DNA of 64,000 nucleotides, from the NCBI RefSeq assembly GCF_022179405.1, contig NZ_BPQT01000037.1, positions 154,206-218,205 on the forward strand, read 5' to 3'. Source of the stretch: Methylobacterium marchantiae (GTDB lineage Bacteria; Pseudomonadota; Alphaproteobacteria; Rhizobiales; Beijerinckiaceae). The notes below the pieces were generated by a model. That model saw only the letters and a program-made list of their open reading frames with translations. It had not been told where the DNA came from and made no database searches. Made by a program: the position numbers and the translations under genes. Positions 18,057 through 29,143 of the stretch are shown one piece after another; position 1 is the first letter of the stretch, and each line of letters begins with the position of its first letter.

Positions 18057-19156
18057 GACGCGTTTCCGGTGAAACGCTCGATCACACTCATCAGCGGCTT
18101 GGGCCTCAGGTCGGAATCCAAGGGAAGCGGCCGGTTCGCCGTCCCGTCGGGGCGGGTGAAGTATATCGGCACCCAGGTATAACGATCCGTAATGCCCCAG
18201 GTCAGCACCGCGCTCGGCGGCGTCACTTCGTCCACCGCCTGAAGAAAATCGGTCGCCTTCTTGGCGATGAGCGCATCGCGGGTGGCGAAATCGGTCGGCA
18301 GCCCGAAATCGATCACGTCGAGTTCGGTCACCAGAACGTCGAGCTTCATCGCCTTGATCTCCCTCAGGAAGCTCTGGAGCCCGTCCCGGTCGATCGCTCT
18401 GTCCGCGAAGAGGTGACCCTGCAGGCCGATGGCGTGGATCGGGATGCCACGGTCGAGGAGCGAGCGGGCGATCGCGAGGATACCGGCGCGGCGCATGGCG
18501 AAGCGCTGACCGACGAACTCGACGTCGTATTCGTTGAGCACGAGCTGGGCCGCGGGATCGGCGGCGTGGGCCGCCTTGAACGCGATCGGAATGTAATCGG
18601 CCCCGAGGGTCTTGCTCCAGACGAAGTGGCGCAGATCCTGCGGCGAGGCCGGCTTGTCTGGCATCGGCTCGTTGACCACGTCCCAGGACCCGATGAAGCC
18701 GCGATAGCGGGACACCACGGTCTCGATATGGCTGGTTAGCATCCATTCGGCTTCGACCCGACTGGTGATGGCCTCGGCCCAGGCGGGCATCGCACCGTAC
18801 CAGGCCAGGGTATGGCCGCGCAGGCCGAGCCCGTTGCGGCGGGCGAAGGCGGCGATCTGGTCTGCCTCGCCGAAGTCGAACGTCTCGCGATTCGGTCGCA
18901 GGACGGCCCATTTCAAGCCGCCCTCGGGAACCAGCAGACGGCATCTTTCCGCCAACGCGGCGCCGTAGGCTGCATCCGCCGTCAGGGCGCCACCCCGGAC
19001 CGCGGCACCGAACGGGATCTTCCGCGGCGCGGCGGCCATGGCCGGAAGACCGTCGAGGGCACTTCCCAGGATCCCTGCCAGCGGGGTTCCCATGCCGAGG
19101 ATGCCGCCCATGGCCCCTTTGAGGATGGCCCGTCGGTTGGAGGACGTCTTCATCAT
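18053..19156 (-). CDS. glycoside hydrolase family 10 (endo-beta-1,4-xylanase-like), secreted
   Basis: The 367-residue protein has a Tat-type signal peptide (SNRRAILKGAMGG, then a hydrophobic stretch ending PAMAAAPRK). The GH10 barrel is complete: HTLAWYGAMPAW, the acid/base Glu in WDVVNEPMP near residue 161, VLNEYDVE, GLQGHL, and the nucleophile Glu in VTELDVIDFG near residue 277, plus WGITDRYTW at the end. GH10 enzymes cut beta-1,4-xylan or mixed glucans. As the first gene of an operon with a glycosyltransferase and a polymerase, it more likely trims or edits the polymer being made than degrades plant xylan, but a role on leaf surfaces cannot be excluded. ATG 19156 was preferred because it starts directly before the twin-Arg motif. 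Confidence 0.9.
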   Translation of the reverse strand: MMKTSSNRRAILKGAMGGILGMGTPLAGILGSALDGLPAMAAAPRKIPFGAAVRGGALTADAAYGAALAERCRLLVPEGGLKWAVLRPNRETFDFGEADQIAAFARRNGLGLRGHTLAWYGAMPAWAEAITSRVEAEWMLTSHIETVVSRYRGFIGSWDVVNEPMPDKPASPQDLRHFVWSKTLGADYIPIAFKAAHAADPAAQLVLNEYDVEFVGQRFAMRRAGILAIARSLLDRGIPIHAIGLQGHLFADRAIDRDGLQSFLREIKAMKLDVLVTELDVIDFGLPTDFATRDALIAKKATDFLQAVDEVTPPSAVLTWGITDRYTWVPIYFTRPDGTANRPLPLDSDLRPKPLMSVIERFTGNAS

Positions 19157-19542
19157 GCCGGGATCCCGCGAGACGTGGCGATCATCCAAAACGGTACAAT
19201 CCGCCGGGACATGGCGAACGGTTTTGCAAGATCAGGTCCGCACATACGATGACATCCGTCGCGGGCGATGCCCCTCGCATTCCCGACCCTTGTGGCATGC
19301 CTTCCGCTGCCCGGCGACCAGGACATGCCTCCGAACACCATGCTTGCCGAACGATGCGCCCCGAACCAGGACATGACGGCGCCCCGTTCGAGACGAAGGG
19401 GCCACCCCATTCGCAGCCTCCCGTCCCGACCGATCCCGGTTCCCGTGCTGGCACGAGCCCTGCGGCTGCGGCGGCCATGACTGCTCATCTGTCCCGAAAT
19501 CCGACACCCGGCGTGGAGACGATCTCCGCCGGAGGGGCCGGC
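19157..19542. other. divergent intergenic region between glycanase and flippase
   Basis: 386 bases separate two divergent genes. The flippase frame is open for most of it, but the residues are Pro/Arg-rich and do not look like protein, so I treat it as untranslated. Promoters of both polysaccharide operons must lie here; no specific box is recognised. Confidence 0.45.
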
Positions 19543-20838
19543 ATGGAACGCCGCATCAGGAATCTGCATGTCGCGCCGATGCGTCTCTTCGCCGGCGCGT
19601 GGTCCACCCATCGCACGGTGCTGATCGGCTACGGGCAGCTTCTGGCCGGTGCCGGCGGCCGCCTCGCGCTCCAGATGGTCTACTTCCTGGTTCTCGCCAA
19701 TACGCTCAGCCTCTCGGAGATGGGGGTCTTCGCCTCGGTCTCGGCCGCGGGCGTGATGATCGGATGCCTGGCGGGTTTCGGCTTCCAATCCTTCGTGATG
19801 CGTTCGGCCGCCGGCCGACGCTCGTCGATGGGGGCCTATCTGGCCGTCTACTACGCCTGCTTCGCCCTGGCTCTGCCGATCATGTTCGGCCTCTCCCTGG
19901 TGCTGTACGCCCTGCTGTTCCAGGGCGTGATCGCCTTGCCCGGCTATCTCGCGATCATCGTGGTCGAGGTGGCGCTCTGGCGTCAGATCGAGCTCCTCGT
20001 CCAGGTGAATAACGGCCTCGGCCGCTATGCCGTGGCGGCCACGGTGGTGTCGCTTCCCGTCGGGTTCCGCGCTGCGGCAGCCGTGGCCTTCTGGGCCGCG
20101 GGCGGCGGGGCCGCCGAGATCTGGGCGATCTACTACCTCGTCGGCAACGCTGTCTCGGTGACCGTTCTCGCCATTCTGTTCCATCCCCGCACGCGGATGC
20201 GCTTCCGCGCGGTGCTGCTCAAGGGCAAGCTGCGCGACGGCCTGCTCTACGCTGCCTCCTATTTCATGTTTCTCGCACAGGGCGAGATCGACAAGCTCAT
20301 CGTTCTGACCCTGGCCGGCGAGCGGATGGCGGGCATCTACGCGATCTCGATGCGGCTGATCGACCTCACCGGCGTGCCGCTGCGGCCGATGTTCATGATG
20401 TACTCGCGCAAGCTCATCCAGGCTGGCCGGGTCACCCGCGCCAGCCTGCGCGAATGCCTGAAGGTGGAGGGCATGGTGGCGGTCGTCTCGACGGGCGCCC
20501 TCGCCTTCATGATCGCCGTCCTTCACATCCGGCCGGAACTTCTCGGACCGAACGTGTCGGCCGCCTACGGCATGCTCACCGTCATCATCGCCGTGCCGGC
20601 AGTGCGCAACCTCTTGGAATTCCAGGGCGAGCTGTTCTTCGCCTTCGGCCGGATGGGGCTGCGCGCGGGCGTCACCACTGCGCTCATCGCCTTCAAGGCG
20701 CTGGCCTTCGTGCTGCTCCTCACGGCTTTTCCAAATCCGGAGCAATGGAGCCTGTGGCTTAACGCGATCTACGTGGCGATCTATGCGCTCTCGTTCTTCA
20801 CCCTCTACGGACTCTTATGGCGGAACACGGCACCGTGA
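19543..20838 (+). CDS. polysaccharide flippase-like membrane protein (Wzx/MATE-like fold)
   Basis: From ATG 19543 (preceded by ggagggg) the product is 431 residues with about 12 hydrophobic segments and the layout of oligosaccharide flippases: an early QMVYFLVLANTLSLSEMGVFASVSAAGVM pair of helices and a repeated architecture in the second half (EIDKLIVLTLAGERMAGIYAISMRLIDL). The second motif is the classic one of the polysaccharide biosynthesis family. It would move the lipid-linked repeat unit across the inner membrane for the polymerase. It opens the rightward operon of the locus. Confidence 0.85.
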   Translation: MERRIRNLHVAPMRLFAGAWSTHRTVLIGYGQLLAGAGGRLALQMVYFLVLANTLSLSEMGVFASVSAAGVMIGCLAGFGFQSFVMRSAAGRRSSMGAYLAVYYACFALALPIMFGLSLVLYALLFQGVIALPGYLAIIVVEVALWRQIELLVQVNNGLGRYAVAATVVSLPVGFRAAAAVAFWAAGGGAAEIWAIYYLVGNAVSVTVLAILFHPRTRMRFRAVLLKGKLRDGLLYAASYFMFLAQGEIDKLIVLTLAGERMAGIYAISMRLIDLTGVPLRPMFMMYSRKLIQAGRVTRASLRECLKVEGMVAVVSTGALAFMIAVLHIRPELLGPNVSAAYGMLTVIIAVPAVRNLLEFQGELFFAFGRMGLRAGVTTALIAFKALAFVLLLTAFPNPEQWSLWLNAIYVAIYALSFFTLYGLLWRNTAP

Positions 20839-20938
20839 TCGCGGAAGCTCTTGGCGGACATTGTCCGGTGACGGAATCCTTCACCGTTTGCAGCGCAGGG
20901 TTCCGCGCGGCGAGAAGCGGCGATCGACGGAGATACGC

Positions 20939-21904
20939 ATGAAGGCCGAGACCGGACATTCCCCGTCCGCACCAGCAGGTCAGAGCCTGGCCGAGACGGT
21001 GGGCCTGATCACGCTCAGCCATCGCGGTGACCTCGAACGGTGTGCCCTCCTGTTCGAGACCATCGATCGGCACGCGACACCCCGCGGATGCCACTACGTC
21101 ATCGTCGACGACAAGGACGTGGCGCTGTTCGCGCGGTTTGAGCGGCCCGACCGCCGGATCCTGCCGCTGTCGCACTTCCTGCCATGGTGGATGAGGCCGA
21201 TTCCGGTCCTGCGCTGGCGCGGGCGCCGATACTGGTTCACGCCGTTCGGCAAGCCCATCAGCGGCTGGCACATTCAGCAGATCGTCAAGATCGAGGCAAC
21301 GCGCCGGCTGCCCGAGGCCCGCTACTGCCTGATCGATTCCGATATCTACTTCTTCCGGGACTTCGATCTCACTGCGCTGGCAGAGCCGAACCCGACGCCG
21401 TTCCACGTCCATCCCGGCGGCGTCGTGGTGAACCGGCCCCGTCACATCCTATGGATCGACACCGCGAGCCGTCTCCTCGGCACCGAGCCGCCAAGTGTGC
21501 CCGCGGACGACTATATCGACCAGATCATCATCTGGGATCAGGCCACGGCGCGAGCGATGACCGACCGGATCGAGTCGGTGACCCGGCATGGCTGGATCGG
21601 TGCCCTGTGCCGGGACCGCAACTTCTCGGAATACATGATCTACGGCACCTTCGTGGCCAGCACGCCCTCGGCGATGGACAGGCACGCGGTGACGACCCGG
21701 AGCTTCTGCCGGACCCATTGGGAAGACAACGCCCTCCGCGAGGCCGACATCCTCGCGATGCTGCATGCCGCTACGCCCACCGAACGGGCCTTCTGCATCC
21801 AGTCCTTCGGGGCGACGCCGCTCGCCACCATCCGCACAAGTCTCGAAGCGTTCCATTCCGGTTGTGGATTGGAAAATCCAAAATCGCGAACGCAAGCAGC
21901 GTGA
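20939..21904 (+). CDS. DUF6492 family protein, glycosyltransferase-like
   Basis: This 321-residue soluble protein begins after a polar leader with VGLITLSHRGDLERCALLFETIDRH and contains YCLIDSDIYFFRDFDL, a D-x-D-like motif near residue 135, consistent with a GT-A-type nucleotide-sugar enzyme. The overall pattern agrees with DUF6492, a family found in polysaccharide loci and assumed to be glycosyltransferases, without proven activity. It lies 100 bases after the flippase gene in the same direction. Confidence 0.65.
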   Translation: MKAETGHSPSAPAGQSLAETVGLITLSHRGDLERCALLFETIDRHATPRGCHYVIVDDKDVALFARFERPDRRILPLSHFLPWWMRPIPVLRWRGRRYWFTPFGKPISGWHIQQIVKIEATRRLPEARYCLIDSDIYFFRDFDLTALAEPNPTPFHVHPGGVVVNRPRHILWIDTASRLLGTEPPSVPADDYIDQIIIWDQATARAMTDRIESVTRHGWIGALCRDRNFSEYMIYGTFVASTPSAMDRHAVTTRSFCRTHWEDNALREADILAMLHAATPTERAFCIQSFGATPLATIRTSLEAFHSGCGLENPKSRTQAA

Positions 21905-22120
21905 GGGTGATTGCTGGACGCTTTTACACTTGCGCGATTAAGGATGAGGACAATCGACGGCGGTCGGGACTCGCCCGTCCACGCTTTGTACTTGGAAAAG
22001 TAATATTTGCCGTGTCATGACTACGGTACGGTCGACACGCTTACCGGAAGGTACACCCGTCCCATGACCTTGCTCATGTCCCGCCCTTTCACGACGGAAT
22101 AGAGACGGAGCTTGCAAGCC

Positions 22121-22927
22121 ATGGCACAGAACGGCAGCACGGCGATGGCGATGCAGGTCGCCGTGGACGATCTTCATCATGACACGGAGATGCCGGCCGG
22201 CGAGGCCGGCTTCAGTCTCGCAAAGGTCCACGAAGTCCTGCAGTCGCTGCTCCCGGCGGGAGAGGTCTCGATCTACGAGGCAGGCGGCGGGGCGTCCTCC
22301 TACCTTCCGGTCTCGGTACTGCGCCGCTCCCGTGTGACCGTGGTCGACATCGATCCGACACAGGTGAGCAACAACGGCTACGCCGAGACGGTGATCTGCG
22401 GCGATGTGCAGACCCACCGCTTCACGCCTCGGACGTTCGACCTCGTCACCAGCTACAACGTCATCGAACATCTGCCGGATGTCGGCGCGGCGATGGAGCG
22501 CTTCGCCGAATGCTTGAAGCCCGGCGGCCTCCTGCTCATCGGTGCACCGCATCCGCGTTCTCTGTCCGGTCTCGTGACGAAGTATTCGCCGCACTGGTTC
22601 CACGTCTGGTTCTATCGCAACATCCGTGGTCTGGAGCGGGCCGGCCAGCCGGGCGAGGCCCCATTCCCGGTCTATTACCATCCCCTCGTCCTGCCGGCTC
22701 GACTGAAGCCGTTCCTCGACCGGCTCGGGCTCGATCCGGTCTACGAGCGCGTCTACGAAAGCCCGCGCTATGCGGAGATGCGGGCACGCCGGCCATGGCT
22801 GGCCTCCATCGTCGACGGCATCACCGAACTCGCCAACATGGCGGCGGCCCGGCGCATCAACCTGCGCCACGGTGACTACCACCTGGTGCTGCGCAAGCGG
22901 GCGGGGGAGCAGCCAGCCGCCAGATGA
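22121..22927 (+). CDS. class I SAM-dependent methyltransferase
   Basis: A 268-residue protein with a Rossmann methyltransferase core: motif I is unusual (VSIYEAGGGASSYLP) but clear, followed by VTVVDIDPTQ, the motif IV-like FDLVTSYNVIEHLPD, and LKPGGLLLIGAPHP. Such enzymes often methylate a sugar hydroxyl or carboxyl, or cap the chain, in polysaccharide loci. ATG 22121 has gacggag ten bases upstream. Its last bases overlap the start of the deacetylase gene (ATGA), so they are coupled. Confidence 0.85.
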   Translation: MAQNGSTAMAMQVAVDDLHHDTEMPAGEAGFSLAKVHEVLQSLLPAGEVSIYEAGGGASSYLPVSVLRRSRVTVVDIDPTQVSNNGYAETVICGDVQTHRFTPRTFDLVTSYNVIEHLPDVGAAMERFAECLKPGGLLLIGAPHPRSLSGLVTKYSPHWFHVWFYRNIRGLERAGQPGEAPFPVYYHPLVLPARLKPFLDRLGLDPVYERVYESPRYAEMRARRPWLASIVDGITELANMAAARRINLRHGDYHLVLRKRAGEQPAAR

Positions 22928-23805
22928 CACCCGACGCCATCATCGATCGCGATGCGACCGAGTTGAAGGCCCGGCTTTCGCTGCGGGCCCGTCTCTCCCA
23001 TGGCCTGTCGAGGCATGTTCCGGTCTCGCCCCTCCTTCGCGCCCTGCCCGGTCCGATGGTGAGCATCACCTTCGACGACGTCCCGGATTCCGCCTGCACC
23101 AGGGGGGCGGCCCTGCTCGATGCCTACGGCGTCAAGGGGACGTTCTACGTCTCCGGCACCCTCCTCGGCGCCAGGACCGAGCATTGGCGGGTCGCCGAAA
23201 GCGAGGCCTTGGCGGAGATCCACCGCCGTGGCCACGAGATCGGCTGCCATACCCACGCCCACGTTCTTGTCCCCACCCTCGACGCGAGGGTCTTCGCCGC
23301 CGACATCCGGCGCAACCGGGAAGAACTGGCGACTCTCGTGCCGGGGCTGGCGCTGGAGAACTTTGCCTTTCCCTATGGTTACGCATCCCTTGCCGCCAAG
23401 CGTGTCTTGAGCCGTACCTACGGGTCGAGCAGAAGCATCCTGCCGGGCCTGAACGCCGGCCGCATCGATCGTCATTTCCTGCGCGCGAACCCGCTCTTCG
23501 ACCGCTGCCTCGATGCCGATATCCTCACGCGCCTGATGGACGAAGCGGTCTCCCGCAATGGCTGGGTGATCTTCTTCGGTCACGACGTCGTCGAGGCGGC
23601 GAGTCCCTACGGCTGCTCTCCCGCCCTGCTCGAAGCCACTCTCGCTGCCGCGAACCGGCGGGGCATCCCGGTGGTCTCGATCGCGGAAGGGTTGGCGATG
23701 GCCTGTGGGACCGCCGAAGAGCAACGCCGGACGCCGAACGTGCTCGGCATCTCGCAGAATGCGACCACTATCCAAGGTTCCGCCCGGGGCCGACAAGCTG
23801 CATAA
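22924..23805 (+). CDS. polysaccharide deacetylase (NodB domain)
   Basis: The 293-residue protein carries a NodB-type carbohydrate esterase 4 domain: motif 1 SITFDDVPDS (catalytic and metal Asp), motif 2 GHEIGCHTHAH (metal His pair), and a later IFFGHDVVE. It starts with polar residues and no clear signal peptide, so it may work on the cytoplasmic lipid-linked sugar or be released otherwise. It removes N- or O-acetyl groups, altering the charge of the polymer. It is coupled to the upstream methyltransferase by an ATGA overlap. Confidence 0.88.
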   Translation: MTPDAIIDRDATELKARLSLRARLSHGLSRHVPVSPLLRALPGPMVSITFDDVPDSACTRGAALLDAYGVKGTFYVSGTLLGARTEHWRVAESEALAEIHRRGHEIGCHTHAHVLVPTLDARVFAADIRRNREELATLVPGLALENFAFPYGYASLAAKRVLSRTYGSSRSILPGLNAGRIDRHFLRANPLFDRCLDADILTRLMDEAVSRNGWVIFFGHDVVEAASPYGCSPALLEATLAAANRRGIPVVSIAEGLAMACGTAEEQRRTPNVLGISQNATTIQGSARGRQAA

Positions 23806-24025
23806 AGACTAAATTCATCATCGCAACGCGTTCGTTTTTCATCAGCTGAGAATTTAATCAACGCTGGACTCTTGGTTGCTAACCTCTCTGCATTCGCCGC
23901 TGAGATCCGATGGATCGTGTCATCCTGACACATCATCTGTTGGAAGCGGGATCGAACGGAATTGGGTTCGGGGCACGGTCCGAACCTTTGTTTCCGGAAG
24001 AACCACTGATGTTGGGAAGCCATTG
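23806..24025. promoter_or_regulatory. probable promoter region before the Wzz/GumC gene
   Basis: This 220-base stretch is markedly more AT-rich than its flanks and contains a small hairpin (gtgtca/tgacac, 23917-23931). A separate promoter for the chain-length gene and WecG-type transferase is likely here; no specific sigma box is certain. Confidence 0.4.
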
Positions 24026-25945
24026 ATGTTGGTCTATGACGATCCGCCGCCAGCCAGCAGGCCCGAAACGGCCGAGCCGGTGCGGAGCGGCTACCGTCTG
24101 TCCGTTGGCGGCGTCTTTTCGGCACTGCGCCGGCGCATCGTGTGGATCCTCGCCTGCGCCATCGTCTTTTCCGGAATCGGCCTTCTCGTCGGAAAGATGC
24201 TGACGCCGCGCTATTCTGCCGAGGCGCAGATCTACATCGATCCACGCGACCTGAACCTTGTCTCCCGTGAACTGACCACCGGCGGTCAGGATTCCAACGC
24301 CTATCAGAGCGTGGTGGAAAGCCAGACCCGCCTCATCACCTCGAGCAGCGTCCTGCGCAGGGCCGTGGATGCCACTGGTCTCGCCCAGGACGAGGAATTC
24401 GTAGGTCGCTCCGGCGGCGGCCTCGTCGCGAAGATCGCGACCGCCCTTGGCCTCGGGAGCCAGGATGCGCCCGCGGATGTGGAGGGCGAGGCGAACGCGG
24501 CGATTGGAATCCTGCAGCAGCGCCTGTCCGTGCGCCGGACGGGCCGGACCTACGTGGTCGACGTCTCGGTCTGGTCGCAGGATGCGGCCAAATCGGCGCG
24601 CCTCGCCAATGCCGTCGTGGCCGCCTACCTCGCCGAGGATACTGCCGCCCGCACCGAAGCCGCCAATCGCGCCAATTCCGGCCTGACCGCGCGGCTCGGC
24701 GAGTTGCGCAATGCTCTCAACGCGGCGGAGAACCGGGTTCAGGCCTACCGGGCCGAGACCGGCCTCGTCGGCACCCGCGATTCCCTCGTCAGCGACCAGC
24801 AGTTGACGCAGCTGAATTCGCAGCTCGCCGCCTCCCGGGCCCGGGTCGCCGAAGCTCAGGCCCGCCTCGAACAGAGTCAGCGCATCGTGCGATCCGGCCT
24901 CGATGCCGGAGCGACCGACGATATCCTTGCCTCGCCGACCGTGGCCGCCTTGCGCAGCCAGTACGCCGAGCTCACCCGGCGTCAGGCCGAACTCACCAAC
25001 GACCTCGGCCCGCGCCACCCCTCCGTCTCCTCCATCGCCAAGCAAGTCGTCCAGGCGCGGCGCTCCGTCGACCAGGAGGTCGGACGCTTCGCCCAGGCCG
25101 CGCAGACCGACCTCGCCAAAGCGCGGGCTACGGCCTCGGCCCTGGAGAAGAACTTCGACCAGGCCAAGGGCCGTACGGTCGGGCTCGCCCAGGCCTCTAT
25201 CCGCCTGCGTGAACTCGAGCGAGAGGCCGAGGCAAGCCGCTCGATCTACGAATCCTTCCTCACTCGCTCGCGCGAGACCGGCCAGCAGGCCTATCTCGAC
25301 ATGGGCAACGCTCGTGTCGTGACCTCGGCGACGAAGCCGATCATGCGCAGCTTTCCGCCGCCGGCCCGCACGCTGATGCTGATCGGCCTCCTCGCGGGGC
25401 TGGGCCTCGGTGTCCTCCTCGCTCTCCTCGACGACTGGGCCCGCTCCGGCCGGCCGGATCGTATCCGGGCACCCGAACCGGCTCAGGTGCCCGAACCCGC
25501 GCAGGGCGCCAAATCTGTTCAAGTCGCCTCGTCTGTCCCGTTCGCCGAGCCTGCTCGGATGCCCGACCCGGTCGAAGCGGCGAGTTCGGTCCCGGCACCG
25601 ACACCGGCACCGCCGCGCGGGTTCAGGGAAAACCGAATCCCGACGGCCCCCCGCTCCTTCCGTGCGCCGGATCTTCCCGATCTGACGCGGTCTCCGATGG
25701 CGTTCTTCCGGGGCAGACCGAAGGACGCGAATGTGAAGCCCGCCTTCGAGCCTGCAGCCAAGACAGAGCCGAAACGTCCCGCGGCAAAGTCTCCTGCGGA
25801 GCCGGCGCCTCGCGTCGAACCGAAGCAGGTCGCGGAGCGTTCCCTCGGCAAGCCGGTCACGGCCGAACGTCCGTCGTCCAAATCCTCGGCGCGGGCGGCT
25901 TTCAGCGTTTCCGGCGCAGCTGCGCTGATTGGAGGGCCCCGATGA
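24026..25945 (+). CDS. Wzz/GumC-type chain-length determinant, without kinase domain
   Basis: The 639-residue protein has an N-terminal membrane span (about residues 36-58), a long periplasmic coiled-coil part with LNQ-type heptads and the LGPRHPSVSSIAKQV motif common to GumC/ExoP proteins, and a second span near residues 449-471 after the typical PPARTLMLIGLLAG proline motif. After this it ends in a low-complexity Pro/Ala tail of about 168 residues instead of the tyrosine autokinase domain seen in Wzc/ExoP. It probably sets polymer length with the polymerase, and a separate kinase would be needed. The next gene starts with an ATGA overlap. Confidence 0.85.
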   Translation: MLVYDDPPPASRPETAEPVRSGYRLSVGGVFSALRRRIVWILACAIVFSGIGLLVGKMLTPRYSAEAQIYIDPRDLNLVSRELTTGGQDSNAYQSVVESQTRLITSSSVLRRAVDATGLAQDEEFVGRSGGGLVAKIATALGLGSQDAPADVEGEANAAIGILQQRLSVRRTGRTYVVDVSVWSQDAAKSARLANAVVAAYLAEDTAARTEAANRANSGLTARLGELRNALNAAENRVQAYRAETGLVGTRDSLVSDQQLTQLNSQLAASRARVAEAQARLEQSQRIVRSGLDAGATDDILASPTVAALRSQYAELTRRQAELTNDLGPRHPSVSSIAKQVVQARRSVDQEVGRFAQAAQTDLAKARATASALEKNFDQAKGRTVGLAQASIRLRELEREAEASRSIYESFLTRSRETGQQAYLDMGNARVVTSATKPIMRSFPPPARTLMLIGLLAGLGLGVLLALLDDWARSGRPDRIRAPEPAQVPEPAQGAKSVQVASSVPFAEPARMPDPVEAASSVPAPTPAPPRGFRENRIPTAPRSFRAPDLPDLTRSPMAFFRGRPKDANVKPAFEPAAKTEPKRPAAKSPAEPAPRVEPKQVAERSLGKPVTAERPSSKSSARAAFSVSGAAALIGGPR

Positions 25946-26817
25946 CCACACCCTCACGTGCGCGCCTTCGCCATACTCCCACCACGACCCTCGGCGGGTT
26001 ATCGATCGCTGCTCTGGGGATGCAGGAAACCGTCGACCTGATGATAGAGGCCGTGCGCCTTCATCCGCGGCCCGGAACGCCCCTCTACCTCACCTCTGCC
26101 AATGGCGAGGTGATGTCGCGGCACGCACGGGATCCCGACTTCGCCCGCCTGATGGACGCGTCGGACCTCATCAATGCCGACGGGCAACCCATGGTGGCGA
26201 TGTCGCGCTACATGGGTGACCGGCGCCTGCCCGAGCGCGTCGCCACCACCGACCTGTATCACGGAGTCGCGCGAAGGGCGGCGGCGGACGGCCTCACCTT
26301 CTACCTGTACGGTGCCACCGAGGAAGAGAACCTTGCCGCTGTGAAGACGACGCAGCGGCTGTATCCGGAATTGCGCATCGCCGGGCATTGTCACGGCTAT
26401 CTCGCAGGTGACGCATTGCTGGCCAAGATCGCGGAGATCGATGCCCTGGCGCCCGACATTCTCTGGATCGCCCTCGGCGTGCCGCGCGAACAGGCCTTCG
26501 TGCGGGACTACGGCCCGCTTCTTCGGAACGTCGCCGTGATCAAAACCTCGGGCGGCCTGTTCAACTTCCTTTCCGGAAGCCGCAGCAGGGCGCCGTCCTG
26601 GGTTCAGCGGATCGGGTTCGAATGGCTCTGGCGAATGGCCCAGGAGCCGAGGCGCCTGTTCTGGCGCTACTTCCTCACTAATCCGCACTCGCTCTACCTC
26701 ATCCTCACTCGGAGCGGTGCGAATTGGCGCGACAGGAATCCCAAGTCGGGTTCGCCGACACCGAAGACCGGGCCCGACGGGAGCGATCTTGTCGGGAGAC
26801 AGGTCGAACGGGCCTGA
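25942..26817 (+). CDS. WecG/TagA/CpsF family glycosyltransferase (GT26)
   Basis: A 291-residue protein with the full GT26 pattern: TSANGEVMSRHARDPDF, the INADGQPMVAMSRYMG segment holding the catalytic Asp, FYLYGATEEENLAAV, ILWIALGVPREQAFV and the C-terminal GFEWLWRMAQEPRRLFWRYF. Enzymes of this family add ManNAc, ManNAcA or glucose to a lipid-linked acceptor. The overlap with the Wzz/GumC gene places it in the polysaccharide locus. It is the last gene of the locus in the window. Confidence 0.9.
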   Translation: MTTPSRARLRHTPTTTLGGLSIAALGMQETVDLMIEAVRLHPRPGTPLYLTSANGEVMSRHARDPDFARLMDASDLINADGQPMVAMSRYMGDRRLPERVATTDLYHGVARRAAADGLTFYLYGATEEENLAAVKTTQRLYPELRIAGHCHGYLAGDALLAKIAEIDALAPDILWIALGVPREQAFVRDYGPLLRNVAVIKTSGGLFNFLSGSRSRAPSWVQRIGFEWLWRMAQEPRRLFWRYFLTNPHSLYLILTRSGANWRDRNPKSGSPTPKTGPDGSDLVGRQVERA

Positions 26818-26918
26818 CACTTTGCCCCCCTGGAAGGGGTTCTGCAGCGGAGGGCTCGCGGGCGGCCATAGCGCTGATCCCGCTACGTACAAGAATCACA
26901 TCCCCGCGGCGGAGCCGC

Positions 26919-27335
26919 TCAAGTCTTCGGGGATCGGCAGGCCGCCTCGCACGGCGCACCGAGGAACCGGGTGAAGAGCTTGGCGAGATGTGGGCGCACG
27001 GTAAGGAACCGGCGGTAGGCGGCCTCGGCCAGGATCGGCATGCCGGGCAGACTTCCCAGGGTCGCAAGCCATTTCCAACCGGGCAGCTGCCGCCACAGCC
27101 AAATGAAGCCCATTGCCCCGGAGGCAAGACGGCCCTCTTCGTCCCGGACATGGAAACGTGCCCGCGCGGCCTCGCGCTCGAGGTCGGGGCCAAGTGTGTC
27201 GGGGGCGCCGTCACCGCTCACATCGACGAAGTGAATGCGTTCGGACCCGCGGCTGCGCTGATAGGTCCGAATCTCAGCGGAACAGAGCGGGCAAGCCCCA
27301 TCATAATAGACGGTCAGTGCGGCGGGTGGAGTCAT
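26919..27335 (-). CDS. DCC family thiol-disulfide oxidoreductase (DUF393)
   Basis: The 138-residue product starts MTPPAALTVYYDGACPLCSAEI, which has the defining D-G-x-C-x-x-C motif, and continues with a FVDVSGDG strand and the GFIWLWRQLPGWKWLA membrane-like helix usual in DUF393. Family members are thioredoxin-fold proteins of uncertain role, often next to lipid or membrane genes. Residues upstream of ATG 27335 do not look like protein. It stands alone, convergent with the WecG gene. Confidence 0.85.
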   Translation of the reverse strand: MTPPAALTVYYDGACPLCSAEIRTYQRSRGSERIHFVDVSGDGAPDTLGPDLEREAARARFHVRDEEGRLASGAMGFIWLWRQLPGWKWLATLGSLPGMPILAEAAYRRFLTVRPHLAKLFTRFLGAPCEAACRSPKT

Positions 27336-27407
27336 GGTGGCGTCGAAGCGTCCTCTCCGCACCGGCTCGACACGTCGATGCCATGCCCCTTAACAACGCC
27401 GATGCGA

Positions 27408-27450
27408 GCAAAACGGCCCCACCATCGCATCGATCGATGGTGGGGCCGTT
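27408..27450 (-). terminator. intrinsic terminator of eno
   Basis: A perfect 16-bp stem (aacggccccaccatcg against its complement at 27435-27450) closes a 7-base loop, and on the minus strand it is followed by tttgct. It lies 50 bases past the enolase stop codon and before the DCC gene, so it ends the eno transcript. Confidence 0.85.
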
Positions 27451-27503
27451 TGTTCTGACGGTGATGAAGGGCGAGAAGGCCGTTCGGGGATGATTCCCGC
27501 GCG

Positions 27504-29143
<1,640 letters not shown>

